Assembly (NCBI RefSeq): GCF_000237925.1
Contig: NC_031500.1
Coordinates: 12,239,753 to 12,303,752, forward strand
DNA length: 64,000 bases
Direction of reading: 5' to 3'
Source: Schistosoma mansoni
Taxonomy: Eukaryota; Platyhelminthes; Trematoda; Strigeidida; Schistosomatidae
Position 1 is the first letter of the stretch, and each line of letters opens with the position of its first letter. The position numbers were made by a program, and so were the translations under genes. Below are positions 1 through 13,753 of the stretch, one piece after another. Below the pieces are notes generated by a model that did not search any database, was not told the DNA's origin, and was given only the letters and a program-made list of their open reading frames with translations.

Positions 1-54
1 ATTTGAACTCAAAATTATGAAACGTCTTAGTAAAATCTGAGAACCATACAGTAA

Positions 55-290
55 ATACTTATTTTGCAAAATGTCAATCAATTGTCTCAAACTTGACTGT
101 TCCTTTTGCAAATATCGGTCAATCGTCTCAGACTTCATTGTTCCTGCATTTTCATACCAATTGCTTTCTGTTTCCGTTCTTGCTTTCTCGATCTTCTACT
201 GAAATACATTCTATTCCTGACTATCGTTGTGTACTACTTATGCGGATAAAAGTAGCCCACACCACTTGTATGGCTGCCAGGTCTACGACG
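55..290. repeat. Dispersed repeat E, copy 1
   Basis: Homologous to 55820-56050 in the same orientation (shared blocks CAATCAATTGTCTCAA, CTGTTCCTT, GATTTTCT-type and AAATACATTCTAT). The 110-codon frame at 93 is not conserved in the other copy, so it is not a gene. Confidence 0.65.
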
Positions 291-395
291 ATTACTACGA
301 AATCTACGACTACTAAGCCTACTCTTCCTGCTACGACTAATAATATAACTACTACTAAGGCTACTAAGATTGTTACGTCTATTACCAATACTATT
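276..395 (+). repeat. ACT/CTA-rich trinucleotide tract, left part
   Basis: Imperfect (ACT)n/(ACG)n run. A related run (920-970) lies on the other side of family C copy 1, so the repeat inserted into one tract. Confidence 0.7.
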
Positions 396-919
396 TATTT
401 ATTTATTATTTATTTAAACACATAAATATTGGTACAAGGAAGCACCAGATAAATATGCGTCACACAAATCTCATTTGATTTGTGTGAGGGTTGTGATACT
501 GCCCAGGTCCCCAAACTGAAGCAGGTGGTTTTCTTAGGGGGCCATACCCCGAGCCTTTGACCTGAAGGTCTAGTCCACAAGGCAGTGGAGCATTGTGAGG
601 AGATGCAGTCCCATGGTAGCCGGTGACCAACAATAGGTTCATACGCCATTCGTTCCGTCACGATACTGGAGCCCATGTGCACCATTGGTTTGGAATCAGG
701 GTTTTCCAACTCCCCTAGGTGGACTCGCCTTGTCCACCAACCCGGTTAAAGCGACGGACATTCGCTTTTCGTCCTCTCAATTTCGTAAACAACACCCCCA
801 CCACGAGAAGGCAGTGAGTAGGACTTCCCTGTCAGAGGCTATATATTCGCTGGCCATGTGAGAGCATTTCGAGAGGGAGAGCGGACTCTCCCCACTCTCG
901 GCTGTACCAGGGCATTTGG
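390..919 (-). repeat. Family C ~500-bp dispersed repeat, copy 1
   Basis: Seven copies occur on both strands. On its own sense strand the element starts near CCAAATGCCCTGGTAC, has a GAGAG...CTCTC hairpin, and ends TTTATGTGTTTAAATAAAT, a simple AAAT tail that suggests a retroposon. This copy is inserted inside an (ACT)n-like tract (276-395 on the left, 920-970 on the right). Open frames on it (e.g. 709-410) recur in other copies but are frame-inconsistent. Confidence 0.88.
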
Positions 920-1539
920 GGGCACTACCACTACTAATATTACCACAACTACTACTGTTACTACTAAAATTGTCGAGTTCTATCCAATAAGTAGTTATGG
1001 ACAAAAATAATAAATCAAAATGGTTTTCACCAATAATTTCTCTCTTTACCTCCATTTGACTGACAATGATCTGAAAACTTTATTTAGCATAGATCATGTA
1101 ACCATACATAAAATTCTTTTTTAATATGAATACTTAAACAATTACAATATCCATTATCAATAGAGACTGAGTTTTGGATACAAAAAGGAACAGATAGTGA
1201 ATAGTTAGAATTTGGTTATATATATATATATATTTCCAGTGAAGCAGTTTTCCTTGTTAACTAAGGTCAACTTCTATACTAAATATGATTCCGTCCAATT
1301 CATCAGGTCATTTTATCAATAAACGAAAAACAAAAACCCACTATCCAAAATAATTGTGAATATAGACATTAGATAAATGAAGTAAAAGCCCTTAAATTCT
1401 AAAAACTATCCTGGAAATCATGTATTCTGATAAACACGTTCTCTAATGATCAATAATTAGTTTAGTTCTGTTTAAACTGTAAAATGGAAGGAAGTGGTTA
1501 GGCGAAAATTTTAGATCCAAACGCCGAACTAGTTGGCAT

Positions 1540-1810
1540 TTTGTTAGGAAGCCATATTTAGGATTCTGAAACAACTAAGGCCTCACGTAGGATTCGAACC
1601 CATGTCTACGCAAATCACTTATCAAATGTGTGGTCGAACTAAGTTCAAGAATCAAATAAGAAAGTATAGTAAGACTGGATTGTGACTAGTAGTGGAATCT
1701 AGGACGTTCGTTTATTTCTGTTTAGGATCCTTCGGCTGGATTCACCTATATTTTACTATTAATGTCCGTCCATATTGAGATGCGAACCCAGTTTTTAACA
1801 TTGAAAAAAA
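1540..1810 (-). repeat. Decayed tRNA-headed SINE relics
   Basis: Two B-box-like blocks on the minus strand (near 1590 and 1785) and an AGTGGAATCTAGGACGTTCG block (~1692) that matches the family B cleavage-side arm. Too decayed for boundaries. Confidence 0.4.
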
Positions 1811-2210
1811 TGAGGAAATGTAGACCCTTGCAAAAAAACATTCATACTCGTTGTGCAGGGCAGTATTTATTTGGACTCGATAGCTTAATAGGTAGCACAT
1901 TAACATTTGAAGAGAAAGATATTGCGTTCCAGTCTCATTGTTGACATCAACATTCGTATGGAGATATATCCAGCTTATGATTCTCAAAGAAAACGAAATA
2001 AACTTTTTGGATTTCATTGCTAGCCATCATTTAACTTTAGTAAAAACTTGGGACTAAATGACAATATTGAAGCAATCTGTTCAGTGATACATGCACTAGC
2101 GGAGAATGGTGAAACCCAGTCCTTAATATCAAAGACAAAAAACTCAAGCCTATAAATGTATATATATAATGTATAAATCATGATATGAACAGTGTGAGGG
2201 AATATACATA

Positions 2211-2613
2211 CTATGAGATTGAAGCACTTAATAATGGTATAGATGGCTTGTGAGCTATAATACAATCATATGCTTCATTTAAATTGAATTTTGTTTGTTG
2301 TTTTAACCAATCAATTTGATTAAATCCACATGTTTCTAATGCCATCACATAAATTAAAGGATCAGGATTACCATATTGAAACCATCCACGTTGATTTAAA
2401 TCAATTAATTGATTTATTTGAAAAGTAGTTACAAGACGTCCATTAGGACGTAGAACTCTCCAAATTTTTTGTAAACAATACGTTAAAGAAGGCCAGAAAT
2501 AAAAACAATTCACATGAAAACAAGCATTGATTGAAGATGGCGGATAATCAAGATGATGTACACTTCTTAATTGTAAGTCAATACAATCAGTTTTAGTAAG
2601 GGGCCATAGTTTC
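2211..2613 (-). CDS. Methyltransferase terminal exon
   Basis: A 403-nt last exon. The acceptor is TTATTTCAG before 2613; the stop codon is at 2213-2211. It contains HVNCFYFWPSL (motif II/III region) and VLRPNGRLVTTF (post-III strand and turn). The C-terminal segment ends DCIIAHKPS and then a short tail. The open frame above 2613 is intron read-through. Confidence 0.83.
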
Positions 2614-4505
2614 CTGAAATAATGAATTATGATTAACACATAAATGATATAACATTAGAAAAATATTATTCTATTCAAGAGTTTATAAATTTCATATTTT
2701 GTTGGTAATTAAGTTCATCAGTCATACATAGATTGAAAGTTTACATTATGGACTGATTGTTGTTAAGTAATCATAAAGCATTGGACAGCTGTTTCCCTCT
2801 TGCGTGGAACTATTCAGCAATGTGTATCCACGATACTCATCAAGGATGGAATACGCAGGATAATTTTCAGCAATCGCAATGAGTGATGATTGTGTAATAT
2901 GGCAAAATGGTGGAAGATAGTAAGACAAAACAGATGTTCAGGGCTTCCTGGTTTTCAATGATTGTTTTGCTAAGATCAGTCTGTTGATGTAAACTATGAA
3001 ACTCAACAATTTCTATAAACTTTCCACAGTAACCTAGAAACATTTTTATTAGTTATAAAACTTTCACTTAATTAGACAATAGAAATACAGCTGAATAGTG
3101 AAAGAATCTTTTTTATGGGTGAAATTTGAATATAATCGTTTTATTTAAGCTAAATATATATGGGATGACTTCTGCGTCTGATACTAATATTTATTTCACT
3201 TACAGTTGATCTATAATTACCTATTATTCATCAGAAGGGGTTTTGTGAAGATTTAGTATTTTCATAGTTGAAAGCGTGAGTCAATTGAAGCTAGACCACC
3301 ATGTGCTTCCAGGTTTTCCATGGTGGTCTAGCTTTGATTGACTCACGCTTTCAACTATGAAAATACCTATTATTCGTTATTATTAATTAACTTTCATGAT
3401 AGTAGACCAGGGATATATTGGTCAGAGCACTAGACTTTCAACTGTCTAACTTCAGATTCCAAACCATACCTCTCAATGCGAGTAGTATCAATGGCTGTTA
3501 CGTGAATGTATGGTTCAAAAACTATTATATATAGACGTATACTCAGTAAAAACAGTTGCATTACCTTTACTGTCATTAGTATTTAAGCGCTATGATATGG
3601 TAGTGAAGTTTTTTGTCTTATAACGGATATGGAATATTTGACAAGGAATACTACACAATTAGTTGTACATTAAGAAATCTTCGTATTGAACTGATCATTT
3701 CAGAATAGGATTTATCTATTATACAACATGCGGATTAATAACCATTAGATTGCGTATTCTATAAATTTCTAATTAGATAACATNNNNNNNNNNNNNNNNN
3801 NNNNNNNNNNNNNNNNNNNNNNNNNNNNNNNNNNNNNNNNNNNNNNNNNNNNNNNNNNNNNNNNNNNNNNNNNNNNNNNNNNNNNNNNNNNNNNNNNNNN
3901 NNNNNNNNNNNNNNNNNNNNNNNNNNNNNNNNNNNNNNNNNNNNNNNNNNNNNNNNNNNNNNNNNNNNNNNNNNNNNNNNNNNGACTGACTGAGATTGCG
4001 TTAACAGTATTTCTAACGGCATTAGACCTTAATCATTTGTTCCGTCAAGTGTGAATTGTCTTCATGTTATACAATCAGTGAGGTTTATGTTATCTAATTA
4101 GAAATTTATAGAATACCAAAATCAAACTTTACTAGCCTAACAACTCTTTAGATGTAACAAAGAAATATATATACCTTTTTCAAATAGAGGTATCCAGGTA
4201 TTAAGGTAAGATCTATAAGCTTTAATGTTTTAATAATGTCTCTCGGAATATTTAAGTTTTCATTACAAACCAAACTCAGTCAGATAATCATTAAAAACCA
4301 GAAAGCAGTAGATAGTTAATACGTCCTAATATGGGGCCACTGCTCCTGAGCTGTATATCTAGGAATCGAACCGAGAACTCTTAGGTCATGCGATGACTGC
4401 TTAATTTTTTCGAACCACTGATTCGGTAAATAATAGTTGGCATTTCTGAGTAATCGAGCAGAATCATCATCCAATAATGATCAATTTGTCTTTCACACAA
4501 TGTAC

Positions 4506-4539
<34 letters not shown>

Positions 4540-7500
4540 AACAAAACAAATTATGTACCCAAATATGTAGTAGACTTTTAAGTATAAGATAACATTACTG
4601 ATGATATATAGTAATGCTAATGAACAATTCATACTGTGTTATATTCTAGTGAAGACGTAAGTAGAGGTGACTTCTAGGAACTATTAATGGACGATTATTC
4701 TATATATATTCTTGTTTAACTATTGAGTGATTAGATTTATTCTATGTATATTCATCTTATTGTAAGCATCATTTTCATCTATGGATTATTATTATACGAA
4801 TTACTGTCCCTAAATTATATTCAGTTTATTGATTATTGTACCCCACGTTCACAGCCACATTTGGCTTAATCTTGTACAAATATTATTTTCTATTTTATGA
4901 TGTGATACGGTCTGTCTGTCTGGTATATAAACCAAGTGTGATTGAAATAAATGATTCGCATGGAGGAAACTCTAATTGGTGTTCTGGACTCAATTGGAAG
5001 GGCTAGGCAGACAAGGTACCAATGAGGACACTAGACTGCCCATACTGGTCGAACGCCATTGATTTGGCACAGTATTAAGATTAGACAACTAGTATTTCGA
5101 TTGGCGGATAATTCAAGTGATAAAAGCGGGACATAAAATCATAACAAATTGGATACGGCCTCCCAATTTTTTATAAAGTCATAACAGTAAGAAATCGGAT
5201 AACCTAGTGTATAGATAAGTGAAGTAAGATAACAACTCACTGAAGACAATTGGTGAACGGTCGCTCAAACTTCGTGGATTGGCTGAAGTTAGAAATTAGC
5301 ACCGTTGGATGCCGGCTCAGTAGTCTATCGGTTAAGTGCTCTGGCGCGAGACTGGTAGGTCCTGGGTTCGAATCTCGCTCGCTAGGCGGGATCGCTGATG
5401 CGCACTGCTGAGGAGTCCCACAATAAGACGAAAAGGCCGTCCAGTGCTTCCAGGTTTTCCATGGTGGTCTAACTTCAATTGACTCACGTTTTCAACTATT
5501 CAAGTATAGATAAGTATCTAATATCAGTACAAATTAATTGATTATGTAATATCGCAATGATAATATACATATAGAAATTTAAAAAATAAATTTACCTACT
5601 AGCTTTTTGTAGCATATATTCCGAAATTTCAATACCATAAACATGACCATCATTTTTAAATTTATTCGATTGAATAGTTGATGTTGAAATAACATTTTCT
5701 AATATAAATTTAATTCGTGAAGATTTCCAATGATTAACTGTAATAGGTGCAACATATTCAACAGCTAATTGAATACCATCACCTTGTCCAAATCCAATTT
5801 CTAATACATTATCACCCGGTCTTAAAACAAAAAAAATATTAGAATTGGACAACACCAATTTGATTTATAATAAATTACAGTGAACAATTTAAAATATAAA
5901 GTTTATTTCACTTGGTATTGTTTTTTTGAATCTTCCCACTGATGTTTAGGACTGGCACTTGTCAGTCTCCTATTGGCATATGTGCATACTGTGGGTATTG
6001 CCTCGATATAGCCTTAATTCACAAGCATTATAAGCAAAGATGGATAGTGGAACGTCAACTCTGTGATGCAGGTACATCCAGCTGACGAGTCCAAAAAATA
6101 GGACGAAACGCGCGACATGGATTCCACTGCTAGCCACTGTCCATCTTTGCTTAGAAAGTTTATTTATTTTTTATTATAGGAATCATGAACTGATTCTCAC
6201 ACGCAGAATCGTGATTGTACACTGCTGAGATGTTTCATACTAGAACGAAACGACTGTTCAATGCTTTCAATAGTAGTTTAACTTAGATCAGTTCATGATT
6301 TCTATAAAATTCAAGCAATTTCGACAACCTAGTAATAAATTTTTTTAGTCAAGTTGAATTGTGTCTAGTAGTGGGATGGGATTGAACAGATGAATATATC
6401 CGCATTACAGTGTTAATGTTTACATCGGAACTTAAATACAGTACCTTTTGCTTCAAACGTTTAATCAGTCATCTACTGAACTCAAATCCTTACTAATAGT
6501 GACATAAATATCATACCGACTGAATAAGTTAATAATTATCAGAACTAAGTAACTCAATGGTTAACGCGTTACTATTTGCTGCAAAATATATGTCTGAATC
6601 GTCATGGACGTAAAGCTGATGATTTCCAAGTAGGACGAAACGGACATTTTGTATTTCACTGTTGGTCACAACCCAAGTTTATTAGAGCTCGTAGCTAAGT
6701 GGTTATAACTAGGTAATCTGCTCAAGATCCATATACTCCATCAGAGACTTATCAATTGTAGCCCTGAATAACAACAACGGGAAGCTACAAACTCATACTA
6801 AGAAAATTAACATGTTAGTAGATGTTTGCTAATACTATTGAGCAGTAAGCATTACAGATAAATGACTCAACTTTTAACCAACACATTACATGTTCAAACA
6901 TCGCAATAACCACTGTTTTAAGCATGCACGTAGTATAACTACACCTAAAATAACATGTGAACTACTGTTAAGTACTTTGTCACTGAATTGAATCAATTAA
7001 TTATGTTCCTGAAATAATTAGTAACTGGGAATACAATACAATTTTAGGATATTATTCAATTGTTTGAAACAATGAGTACAAAGTTAGAAATGCTCTAAGA
7101 ACACACATTGCAATCACTAATATCCGAAAGGTATAGAAAGTCTGTTTATGACCACCATACAATGGCTAATATGACCCGAAAGAGAAATCATATGGATTTT
7201 GTATTATAACCTTAGAGTAAACATACATATAAATGTTTATTTAATTAGTGACATAGTACATATCTATTGTTTTCAAGAAAATTAGTAAACATGATTATTT
7301 ACACTGAATAATTTGTGCCATTACACATCAGATAACAAAATACTGATGTACTATTAGGCACCTAATCAATTTAAGTTTTAATATATTAACATACTCTACG
7401 TAAACGTATTTTAATAATTAAAATATATTATCAGAAGGGGTTTTGTGGATAATCGTATGCTCACTAGTGACTGACTTCAAGAGGTACTTTCTGGAGTTTT

Positions 7501-10500
7501 AGTGAGAAGCAGTAACCAATGGAGTTCAACCACGTCTGTTGTGAGATAGGAACTCACTGAAGACAATTGGTGAACGGTTGCTCAAACTTCGTGGATTGGT
7601 TGAAGTTAGACTTTAACACCATCGGATGCCGGCTCATTGGTCTATCGGTTAAGTGATGTGGTGCGAGACTGATATGTCCTGAGTTTGAATCTCGTGAGGC
7701 GGGATCGTGGATACGCACTGCTGAGGAGTTCCGCAATAGGACGATACGGCCGTTCAGTTTTCCAGGTTTTCCTTGGTGGTCTAGCTTCAATTGACTCATG
7801 CTTTCAATTATAAAATACTTTAATTTGAACCTACAATCAAGAAACCATTGTGTAAGCTTAACTGGAGTTTCTATTTACAAAAATGTAAGTATTTCGTTTT
7901 CTTTACCGATAATAATAATATGTTTATAAATTAGGTAATTTAACTCTAATTCTAAAAACGAATTAACATAAATCTAAAAATTACTAAAGATCAGGAAACA
8001 CCTCTCCTTCAACTCTCTCCTATACTTAAACGGTATTTAGGCTAACCATCCTTTCTTCAGTGATCAATAAAAGTGAAATATCTAGTATTTCCGAGGATTT
8101 TTTTTTAATTTGAACATCAGCGCTGTATATAAAAGTGTAATTTTTACTAAGGATTTCATTTTAATCATCCGAAACAATTGACAAATGTCTTTCATGAAAA
8201 TGCTACTGTAGCGCATTCCAACTTGCCGGATAAAAGAAGAAAAACAAAGTGGAAGTTAAAACTTGAAATAAAATCCTCAGTGGAAATTATGCTCTTGTAT
8301 GCAGTACACACTTACCAAATAATGAACGGAAAAATACTTCAAGATCCGCTTACGTACTGAAGATTTTGAGAAATGGACAAGTTACAAATTCATGAACACA
8401 TGTCTTATCTCGCTTAAACATACATATAATTTCCAAATAACCCGAAGAAAATAACATCAATAAATTGAGAGACAAATAAGTCCAATATATTCATTCGCTT
8501 ATTAATATCTTCCGTAAGTGGTTATTCTTATTTATGAATTGGTTGGACCTAGAAATTATAATTTTTTCTTTGAAGTGAATTATTATACCAAAAGGAATAT
8601 GTACTTATTTATATAGTATTCAACAAGTATAACTTTTAAGTAACAGTAACACAATGCTTAGATATGATTCTTTTAAGGGATCAAATTCTAGGGTTGTATC
8701 AAAAAAACGCTAATTATTTTCTTATCGACTTGTGGTCATATCCTTTAATTTGAGTTTGGAAATCGCCCTTATCTGATACTGATATATACAATTCCCTATA
8801 AGCGAACCCAACCAGCTGCTTGAGTGAGAATGCTAAGGGTACGTAGGAAGCTTTTATTGGTTGACAAGAATTAAAACATATACATAAACTCATCCATTTA
8901 ACATAGACATGTTTCCCTAAGAAAATTAAGCCAGATCTCCAACCAACAACGTACCTGTCTTTCTCTCAGATAATGCCCTGGTACAGACGAGAGAGTGGAG
9001 AGTCTGCCCTCCCTCTCGAAATGCTCTCATATGGCCACGCGAATATATAGCCTCTGACAGGGAAGTCCTACTCACTGCCTTCTCGTGGCGGGGGTGTTCT
9101 TCACAAAAGTGAGAGGACGAAAAGCGAATTTCCGGTGCTTTAACCGGGTTGGTGGATGTGGAGGATCCACCTAGGGGAGTTGGAAAACCCTGATTCCAAA
9201 CCAATGGTGCACATGGGCTCCAGTATCCTGAAGGAACAAATGGCGTACGAATCAATCATTCATCACCGGCTACCATGGGACTGCATCTCCTCACGATGCT
9301 CCACTGCCTTGTGGACTAGACCTTTAGGTGAAAGGCTCGGGGTGTGGGTCCCTAAGAAAACCACCTGCTTCAGTCTGGGCACCTGGGCAGTATCACAGCC
9401 CTCACACAAATCGAATGAGATTTGTGAGGCGCATATTTATCTAGTGCTTTTTTGTACCAATATTTATGTGTTTAAATAAATAAATAAAACTCAGATAATG
9501 AATCTAAACCTTGAAAAGCAGAATGAACCCATCAGTATCTCTTATTTACCATTCAGCTTGAATAAACTGGTAGGTTTGATGAGTCCATTTCATCAGATAT
9601 ATATTCAGGTAATTTATATTTCAGGATAGTATTCAGTAAGTATAACTTTCTAACGAGAGCACTACATTATGTTTACATGGTATTTTTCAAAAGATTGAAT
9701 TTAAGATTGAACATTTAAACCAATTCTCATTGACTTGTTATTGTGTTAGTAACTTTTTTTTAAATTTAAGATCCGCAAAATTAAATCCTGTTTGTAATGT
9801 TGGTTGATTGTTTTTTGGGGGGTCTAAACAAATCAAATGAGATTCGAACTGGTAAACTGTATCATTAGTTTTCGGGCAACAAATCTGCCTTATCAACTAG
9901 TACATACACTTGTACATGGCTTCAAATTTAAATGATTGTTTCTATTATTATTAGGATGCGTACTTTGTGGATATTGTTCGACTGAAAGATTACGTGGTGG
10001 ACTGACTTTAGTGTGACAAACATTGGAACGTGGTAACGTTTTAAAAGTGCGAACTGACGAGTCCAGAGGATGTCGAATCCAGGATTTTCAAAGCCTTATG
10101 GAGAGCGTATCGCACTTAGACCAACGGTTTTGGCACGCAGTTATTCATATTTTTTTTCTTTTGAATTGGACGAATTTACGGTACTGTGTGACTAGCATCA
10201 GTTGACATTGATAATCATTGTGTTATTCTTGACACGACTTAATTCCGCTGTATTATAGTTTTTTTTAAATTATTATCCTACTTTTATTAACGTTTTAAAA
10301 ATTAAAGGATATCCACAGGTCAATAATGTTGTGTCTATGTCTCTATTGTTGAATTTTCAGTCCTATTTCTAATACTTGACAATCAGGAAACATTGTAATT
10401 CGCGCAACCCAAAGTAAGAACACGAAAGACTGGTGCGAATAAAGTCTTATTGACTCTTTAAAATCGCGTCCCCAAACACGTCGCTAATATAAGTCGTCCT

Positions 10501-13500
10501 TGAGCAAATACATACTCATTTATACACAGAATTTTACATACAACAATATGGAATACAGGTAAAAATACACCAAGTTACTATAAAAAACACACACTGCTTG
10601 TAGTTCACCTGAGCTGACACGAGGAATATAAATGTCACCCTTGACGAGGGTTCACATCTTTTATATTGAACGGAGTTCATGTTGGATCGAAACGAAAATA
10701 TTGACCAGAAATAACGTCACATTTAACCAGAGTTCACACCTGTCACGCAGGACGAAATTTATGTAGAAGTGATAAGAAAATCAACTGACCAGAAATTATG
10801 TCACCTTTTATCCCGTTATATGAACTAGTATTTGATGACAAACGACCTCGAAGCGTTGATCATGTATACTGAAACCATCGAGTGAGTTACGTACTAAATA
10901 AAGATGCCAAATAAGTTAACGATTTAGTAGATTTTCATTAACTGAGGTGTTTGGAACAATGCAATCGCATAAGCAGCCATCACTTGGCTATAGTGTATTA
11001 TTACATATTATCAATCATTATGTGCACGTTATCCATTAGTTTGACAATCACTCAATGACTTTTCGTCACAATTCATAAAAGGCTAATTCATAACACAAAT
11101 ATATTTGTTGCATCTCATAGCCTGGGTCAGTTAGATATATTGATTTAAGGTCAAATAATAAATGAGAGATGCTGCTAACGGATTCATGCTACCGGTCAAG
11201 ATTTGGCTTAATAATCTAAAGGAAACAGATATATATGAGTTTGTGAATACATTTCAATTCGGGTTCGCTTCTTATTCAGTCAGTTAACCATATCCAACAT
11301 AAAATCTGGAAAATGTGTACATCAGTTCAAAATGCCATACTACATTCGGACTGCGAGACGAGATGTCAAGATAAATCCCAGAGTATTAGAGGCAGAAACA
11401 ATAATTAATGGCAAGAGAGAAGACTAAGTATCCAAGATAATATTTGAGAAAATATAGATTAGTGAATTTGTAAAAAGATTTATGAAGGGTTTAGAAACTT
11501 AGGAACTAAAAAAAGATAGAGTGGATGGATCCGTACCATCGCGGACGATTTTGAGCCGTCATTCACTGTTTCTAACTATTAGTTACGATAATCACACTGA
11601 CCCTAACCATGCAGTCTGCACCTACCTGCATACTTCAGTCCAATAGTCAGTTTACTCATGGACTGATGCCATGTCTTGGTAGCTTCTTACTCACTCTTGG
11701 TTTTCTCATCAAAGTAGCCAATCGGGTTCACGTATGTATCAGTATCAGACTCGAGTGACCACTCAATACAATAAGATTCAGTTGTTCAAAATAAATAAAA
11801 ACGAACAACATTATTAAAATACACTATGAAAGATTAGACTCCTTAGTTGAATACAAAAGAATGTTCATTTATATCTGTTGTCAGTACACAGTAAAAATAA
11901 CAATTGGCATGTCAAAATGAAACAAATTGTTGCACAATCATGAATTAATGGTCCAACTGGTAGTCGATTACAACCACTACAACTTATCTGTCATAAAGTT
12001 TACTCACTAACCATATAGTTATTTTTTAATCGAACAATGAAATCGGTTTTAAGGCATTACTGAAATCTCTTTCTAGGGTAAAAAAAACTATCACAATGCA
12101 AAAGTTATTTGTCTGTCCGAATAGTTCGATCGTCCCACGATGGAAGGACACATAACTTCAAATAAAAAAATCCGACACCTATATAACCAGCAGCTGGAGA
12201 GTGGAAGTTTTTTATCAAATAAAAGCCAGAGCAACTAACTACTGATAAACCGATGTTGTGTAACATGGATCAGGCGTTTAATTTATGGATTATTTTCACC
12301 ATTACTGTTATTATTATTGTAGTTTCGGTAACTATGTTAAGCCCATATACCTTATTTTAGCTTCTGGACAGGCTAATTTATCCATTCTCCTTGAGTGACT
12401 TCTTGACCTTGTTAATTATTCACTTATCAACCTTGACTGTTTTTATATGGGCGTGTGTGTGTGTACACTTCTTATCCTATTCATCACATGTCTGTAACTT
12501 ATTTTTATCTGGCTATAAATATTGATTAATGCTTGACCAAACGAAGTTGGCTTACACACCATCTCCACCACGCGTCATTTTTCTTCGCTTTATTCCCCTC
12601 ATTTCCTGTCCGGATGAGTGAGTGTACAAAATATATGTATTCAAAAATCCATTTTCGTATCCAACTTATTTAATTCCGTTATTCACCAACGCGATTTAAG
12701 TCGATGAAGTATACGAGGATATCCAGGATGTATATTTCGATAACAAGCAATCAGAAACGATCATATCGGAGTCAGATATAGGGCCATTAAATTATTACTA
12801 ACTATATTACAAAGATCAGGAAATATGATCGGATCAGACTGTTGTTGATAAAGAACTAAATACCAAATATACAATGAACAGTAAAAGGTTATAATATTTT
12901 TAGTCATTATCTAAATGAATGACTGTTGACTGACAAATTACACTATAAGTATAGATCATAAAATTTTTACAGAGACATCCAGTGACACTAATTCTCCTTA
13001 TCCTACATGGGGCCAGTAATCCTTTCAAGATTTAAAATAGACCTCGTTGATGTGTGCCAACTAGAACGAAACAAAGGTATGACATTTCATATTTATGGTT
13101 AAGGATATCGGATAACATGACTCAGAATCGGTTACAATGAAGTAGATACATTCACTATTTGTTGTCCTTTAGATCACGAGTTATAGATGCAAACATTTTT
13201 CTAACATAGGTTTGAACAGTTAGTTAGTATCACCCGACTTAAGACTTAAGGCTGAATGTGAATGAGAATTCCCACTTAAGCTATGATACGCTTAACCAAT
13301 CAGATCTATCAAGTCAAAGCCAAATGACAAGTGAGAAATGCTAACGAATGTATGCTATTGGTCAAGACTTAACTAGACTTTCTGAGTAAACGGATATATC
13401 AGCAGGGGCTTTTGTGGAGATTTTAGTAATTTTATAGTTGACATCATGAGTCAATTGAAGCTAGACCACCGTTGGTTGCTGGCTCAGTGATTCTAGAGGT

Positions 13501-13714
13501 TAAGCTCTCGTGCGCGAGACTTATAGGTCCTGGGTTTGAATCTCGCGAGGCGGGATCGTGGATGAGCACTTTTGAGGAGTCCCACAGTAGGACGAAACGG
13601 CCGTCCAGTGCTTCCAGGTTTTCCATGGTGGTCTAGCTACAATTGACTTATGATTTCAACTATATAAACAGATATATCCCATTGATTGAAAATCTCTTAA
13701 TTTTCTTAAGTCGA

Positions 13715-13753
<39 letters not shown>

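Larger units (their letters stand above)
10880..13380. other. Methyltransferase intron 1, mostly featureless
   Basis: Apart from the RTE fragment (11550-11745) and the LTR-like candidate (12260-12640), I see no exon, RNA gene or repeat family. Confidence 0.5.

Noticed and set aside
410-709. 99-codon frame
   Set aside because: Internal to family C repeat; the equivalent interval is broken in other copies.
10050-10090. CTGACGAGTCC resembling a hammerhead core
   Set aside because: No matching GGAC/GAAA half and no stem I partner nearby.
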